A DNA stretch of 64,000 nt from Plicaturopsis crispa FD-325 SS-3 (Eukaryota; Basidiomycota; Agaricomycetes; Amylocorticiales; Amylocorticiaceae), in assembly GCA_000827205.1 (NCBI GenBank), contig KN832556.1, positions 2,391,697-2,455,696 on the forward strand, given 5' to 3'. Under the pieces are notes generated by a model. It was not told the origin of the DNA and ran no database searches. It worked only from the letters and a program-made list of their open reading frames with translations. Each line of letters starts with the position of its first letter. Position 1 is the stretch's first letter. This document shows, one piece after another, positions 60,067 through 64,000 of the stretch. A program made the translations under genes and the position numbers.

Positions 60067-60540
60067 GATAATTGCAAAGGAACGCGGACTTTCCCAATAA
60101 TTGACAATGCAAAGGAACACGGGGATCCGATCTACAGCCAAACCGGATCTGATTAGTCAGCGCGGCTAGCTTTCGGACTCGGAATTTTTCAAAACCATCC
60201 TTTGGGCGCTTTTTTGGCTTCCCAAAACAGCTCTATAGCCCCTAGCCCTGCTGGACATTTGTCCGCGCTCCCTCGGGCATATCTCGGACATCCGCTTTCA
60301 TACCATTAGCCCCTAGCATTGACTTGGAACATTTTGCCTCTCCTCGGGCTGACCTCGGGCACTGATTTTGGGCTTTAACCCCTATTTGCCTTGGAAGCAA
60401 TTTTTGTTGTTCGCGCCGTCTAGCGCATTGTCAATCTTGATCATGTTAATTTTCCTTCACTCAATTGGGTGGACGCGTAACTCAAATGTGTTAAAAAATA
60501 TTTATTCTATCTACTACAAAAATGTATCACATGGACCCGA
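60067..60540. other. AT-richer spacer after the MULE-like pseudogene
   Basis: No gene seen. A short direct repeat GCAAAGGAAC(G/A)CGG occurs at about 60074 and 60110. CCTCGGGC motifs recur at 60273, 60342 and 60352. Confidence 0.4.
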
Positions 60541-61200
60541 TAAACGGTGGCCGTGCGAACACAATGGCGGAATAGCGAAGGGACTGAGGCAGCGAGAGAG
60601 GCGGCGGCGGCGGCGTCCGAGCCTGGCGGAAGCGCTGGCGCAGGAATACAGGATTGGAGGGGGGGCGAGACGGACGGCGGTGGTGACGGGGACGTCATAT
60701 GCGGACACCGTGGGTAGTGGAGGGCGGTATTGGCAGCGCGCACGACACGAAGCGCCTCGACGCGCTTGTCAGCAATGCCGCAGGCAGTCCTCGGGATGGG
60801 CATCGCGCGCTAGGGTGGACATCGGCTGGCTAGCGCGGAACGTGCACGCGGGGTGCGCTACCGCGCACACTGGTGGCCGGCAGCGGCAGCACGCGCTCGC
60901 GTAGATTGCGCGCAGTGGGCTGGCTGGCTGGCTCAACCGGAATGCTAGCGTATGCTAGCGCGCGGGGCACGCGCTGGCTCGTGGGGGCCGTCTCTTTGCT
61001 AGCGTGCACGGCAGCGCGGGGGCCTGTGCGCTGGGTGCGCCAGTGCGGACGTGGGGCTAGCGTGGGCGATGCGCTGGCAGGAGAGTGGCGTAAAGCGAGA
61101 TGGGAGCGGGACGGTGGGGAGCGGAGAGCAGTGGGGAGCGGGGAACGGGACGGTGGGGCGAGGGGAGTGAGATGGTGAGGCAAGGGGAGCGGGACGCACT
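60541..61200. repeat. G-rich tract with recurrent GCTAGCG and G-run motifs
   Basis: GC content rises sharply here. GCTAGCG occurs five times (about 60829, 60943, 60954, 60998, 61053). From 61099 to 61200 variants of GGGAGCGGGACGGTGGGG repeat irregularly, providing many G-runs on the plus strand. Open frames cover both strands because stops are rare in such sequence. None looks like a protein. Confidence 0.6.
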
Positions 61201-61555
61201 GGGCACATGGTGTCGAGACCGGGGCATGACCCTTCCTTCGCCCTGCTGTTCTGCTCCCTCTGCTCCCTTCTGTGTCGCGTCCATCCCGTCGTTTCCATCG
61301 GTCCGCGTGTTTGGTGTGCTGCCAGAGGGCATGGAGGGCGAATGCGGGAGCGGGAACGCGTAGGGTTCGCGGTTTTGCGGTCCGTGATGGGGCTGGAAAG
61401 AACGAGTTGTTAGCACGAATGTAACGGTAGAAAAAGGAGAAAACAGCTCACCTGAGCATTGCAGAAGGAACGGCACACCCCCTGCATAGATGCAGAGGAT
61501 GAGGCGTCGCTGCAGCGCGCGGCGACGTGGGCGACAGTAACGACGAAAAGGAGCA

Positions 61556-61580
61556 CGACGACGACGACGACGATTTGCGG
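61556..61580. repeat. GAC trinucleotide microsatellite
   Basis: A run of about seven ACG/GAC triplets sits in otherwise non-coding DNA next to the inverted-repeat element. Confidence 0.7.
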
Positions 61581-61840
61581 AATTCAAACTCCGGCGGCGT
61601 CGTCCGAACGCTGCGAAACCAGTGTCGAATCCTTTCCTCGCAGCACACAGGGTGTCTATTTGGTTGGAAAAAAATATATTCGTACTCGTATACATCCGTA
61701 CATAGTGTATAAAAAGTTTCAATTTTTTTGAACCAACCAATACGAGCCAGTAAATCAAAAGGCGCGAGATGTACCCATTCAGCGCGTTTTTGGGCATGGT
61801 TTCGTGTCGCGTTCTCCTCCGGTGCGATTTTTTATTTCGG

Positions 61841-62095
61841 AAAAATCATATTCGTATTCTAGGGATCCCATTATATAGTGTACTAATTTACTGCAAAGAT
61901 CCAAGGAGTGTAGCCAATGCAGGAGCCAGAATCGCGCTTCAAAGCACGAAGATCGAGCATTCCAGATTCTCGGAATGCTCGATCTTTGTGCTTTCCAGCA
62001 CAGTTCTGGCTCCTGTACTGGCCACACTCCCCGGATTAATACGGCGCGTGGGGGGACCATGGAATCAGGTCCCCTGAGTATGAATATAATTTTTT
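61841..62095. mobile_element. Long inverted-repeat (foldback/MITE-like) element
   Basis: Arms of 59 nt (61905-61963 and 61972-62030) match at 50 positions around an 8-nt loop, and the innermost 15 bp pair perfectly (AAGATCGAGCATTCC). Weaker complementarity extends outward to an AATCATATTCGTATTCT end on the left and its diverged mirror at about 62075-62090. A related end, ATATTCGTACTCGTATAC, lies at 61675, and another A-rich complementary pair (TTTCAATTTTTTT at 61709 against AAAAAAATTGAAA at 62217) brackets the whole. There is no coding capacity. Confidence 0.72.
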
Positions 62096-62720
62096 TGCAG
62101 CGAAAAATAAGGAGGGACGAGAGCGCGATGCAAATTCGTTGTGAATCCGAGATGGATTTGCGATGATTTGCGATATTTTTTGATTGTTTCGCACCGCGCA
62201 CATTCCACACTCAACAAAAAAAATTGAAACTTTCTAGAGAGCATTTATAAGCATACTCGCGTACAATTCTGATTTTTACACATTAAAAAACGCTCCACTG
62301 AGCGTTGAGGAAAGCGATTCGGCGTTTTCAGAAACAGCGCCACAGCGCGGCGAAGCCTGAAAAACGTTCCCACGGTTGGTTTTTCGTTGTTCGCTGTCTC
62401 TTCGCGTTCAACGCTGTCTCGTACCACCGCCTCGACTGCCACCTCGATTACCCCAGCTGTCTTCCTGATCAACACGACCCTGCCGCTCGCCCTCGCGCCT
62501 CGCGCCTTGCTTCCTGCACCAAGACCCCTACCGTCCTCGGAACCACCGTGCCCAATTGCCACGTCAACGGTCGTTGGTCTTACCTCGCCCCCGCACCCTT
62601 GCACCAGCAGCAGGGCTTAGTAGTCATGAGCAGACGTGTCCGGAGGCCAATGGTACGTCGCACATTTTTTTCTCCCTCCCCCCCTTTCTATTTGTTCCCT
62701 CATGCCCGAAGCCGCGCCGT

Positions 62721-62841
62721 AGTATGTGAGCTCGGACCTTGGGCACCAGAACGCGCACGGCTTCGGGTTTTTATACATATATTCTCGCTTTGTTTCCTTT
62801 GCGGTGCCCTAGTATGTGAGCTCGACCCTGGGCAGCAGAAC
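62721..62841. repeat. Two-copy direct repeat, 90-bp spacing
   Basis: AGTATGTGAGCTCGGACCTT at 62721 and a slightly diverged copy at 62811 continue through GGGCA(C/G)CAGAAC. The region from 62,400 to 63,480 is C-rich and of low complexity, with no recognisable gene. Confidence 0.65.
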
Positions 62842-63481
62842 GGGTGCCGCGGTAGGCCCCACTTCACGTTGTGTATCTGCTAACAGCCAACGTCCTTTTT
62901 TTAGGTCGTGTCGATGCACACTCAGAGCAGTCCCCCTGCCGCAAGCGCCAGCCTCCTCCTGTGTTCCCCTTGGACCCCCATTTCAGTAACATCCCGCATC
63001 GCAGGCCTGCTGGCCGTGTGTGCGGGCTTGTCCGCGCCCCTTGGCTCGCCAACCAGCGCACTGCTGTTTCATCACACCCCGGCGTCTACAACCGCGTAGG
63101 CCGCATTGCGCCTGCCACATCTCGGGGCAATGCGTACACACCTTCCAGCACCAGGACGTCGGCAGAGCCATGGGAGGCCCTATGTCTGCCCGCGCTTGGC
63201 AGGAGCTCAACACCCACACCCATTGCCGCCTTCGACAACCACTAGCAGTGGGACGACGACGGCACCCGGCTGCCTCCACCACCATACCCAGTGCCTCGCG
63301 GTGGTGGCGTCGCACATCAGCGCAACGGCGGCGGTGCCCTGCTACATCCATCGCCATACACGTCACCTCACGGCAACAACATCACACAGTAGCGCCACCA
63401 CGGTGGCATCTGCTGGATCCACCACCATCACCAGCACCTCCTGAGTGCGCGCCACGAGGAGGACGACAGCGGCGGGCCGCA

Positions 63482-63506
63482 GAGGAGCATGCCTGTTTGA
63501 GTGTCA
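63482..63506 (+). rRNA. 5.8S rRNA, 3-prime end only
   Basis: GAGGAGCATGCCTGTTTGAG followed by TGTCAT is the conserved 3-prime end of fungal 5.8S rRNA. The sequence just upstream (GCGGGCCGCA) is not 5.8S, so about 85% of the gene, ITS1 and 18S are missing. Confidence 0.88.
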
Positions 63507-63700
63507 TTAAATTATCAAACCCTCCGTCTTTGTTGACGGGGTGGCTTTGGACTTGGAGGCTGCTGGCGCGAGTCGGCTCCTCTCTAAATGCATTAGCGGA
63601 ATGTCTTTTTCGTGGTCGGTGTGATAATTATCTACGCCGTTCAAGCCGCGAAGCAAGCGTTTGGCTTCTAACCGTCCCTTGCGGACAACATACATCAATT
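63507..63700 (+). other. Internal transcribed spacer 2 (ITS2)
   Basis: The spacer between the 5.8S tail and 28S is about 194 bp. Familiar agaricomycete blocks are visible: GGACTTGGAGGCTG, CGGCTCCTCTCTAAATGCAT, GGTGTGATAATTATCTACGC and GCGTTTGGCTTCTAACCGTC. The style resembles ITS2 of polyporoid or related wood-decay fungi, but I do not assign an order. Confidence 0.88.
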
Positions 63701-63734
63701 TTGACCTCAAATCAGGTAGGATTACCCGCTGAAC

Positions 63735-63767
<33 letters not shown>

Positions 63768-64000
63768 AACAAGGATTCCCCTAGTAGCTGCGAGTGAAGC
63801 GGGAAAAGCTCAAATTTAAAATCTGGCGGTCCTTGCGGCCGTCCGAGTTGTAATCTGGAGAAGCGCTATCCGCGCCGGACCGTGTACAAGTCTCTTGGAA
63901 AAGAGCATCATAGAGGGTGAGAATCCCGTCTTTGACACGGACTACCGGGGCTTTTGTGATGTGCTTTCTACGAGTCGAGTTGTTGGGAATGCAGCTCAAA
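63701..64000 (+). rRNA. 28S rRNA, 5-prime part (runs off the window)
   Basis: TTGACCTCAAATCAGGTAGG starts the large-subunit rRNA, followed by ACCCGCTGAACTTAAGC, ATCAATAAGCGGAGGA and the D1 region to the window edge. A few positions differ from the usual fungal sequence: GGATTACCC, TAGTAGCTGCG, and GTTGTTGGGAATGC, which has one T fewer than usual. The last could be a base-calling error or a sign of a degenerate copy. Confidence 0.95.

Noticed and set aside
61057-61797. 246-codon minus-strand ORF
   Set aside because: It crosses the G-rich tract and the GAC microsatellite. It is open only because stops are rare in GC-rich sequence.
63020-63769. 249-codon plus-strand ORF
   Set aside because: It runs through low-complexity DNA into 5.8S, ITS2 and 28S, so it cannot be a protein gene.

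Overview
The window is nuclear DNA of a filamentous basidiomycete, most likely an Agaricomycete. Three things point there. Almost every gene is split by many introns of about 50-60 bp. The predicted proteins look like agaricomycete families (DUF6593, UNC93-like carrier, GPI-type Ser/Thr-rich wall protein, basidiomycete-style MULE and hAT elements). The last 520 bp is fungal rDNA: the tail of 5.8S, a complete ITS2 and the start of 28S. The order cannot be fixed from the sequence alone. Gene models below were spliced by eye. Where I give exon boundaries, the reading frame was checked across the junctions.

Layout. 1-5 kb is gene-poor, with one small ABM-type monooxygenase gene and a decayed repeat-like coding remnant. 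5-13.3 kb holds a secreted Ser/Thr-rich protein, ELP6, COG3, a 2-oxoglutarate/Fe(II) oxygenase and a DUF6593 protein. 13.3-19.5 kb is a transposon island: a complete hAT element with 8-bp target-site duplications sits inside a smaller TIR-bearing element, and the hAT transposase gene is itself split by a 355-bp insertion. 19.5-55 kb is an ordinary, dense euchromatic block: UNC93-like carrier, CCT6, an SDR, a Cdc1/MPPE1-like phosphoesterase, a BSD-domain protein, CPA1, a FIT2-like protein, GH38 alpha-mannosidase, three paralogous ALDH3-like aldehyde dehydrogenases around HEM2, a small membrane protein, an unrecognised single-exon gene, DAP1 and a G-protein alpha subunit. 55-63.48 kb is repeat-rich and has no intact gene: a minisatellite, a broken MULE-like transposase gene, a G-rich tract and a long inverted-repeat element. 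At about 63,482 this gives way abruptly to rDNA, in the middle of the 5.8S gene.

The genes do not form a single pathway. They are mostly housekeeping: tRNA wobble modification (ELP6), Golgi tethering (COG3), chaperonin (CCT6), arginine synthesis (CPA1), haem synthesis (HEM2), lipid-droplet/ER lipid homeostasis (FIT2-like), glycan turnover (alpha-mannosidase), sterol/P450 support (DAP1) and signalling (G alpha). The most interesting points are an arginine-attenuator-type upstream ORF in front of CPA1, the three-layer nested transposon, and the junction of unique DNA with a truncated rDNA unit.
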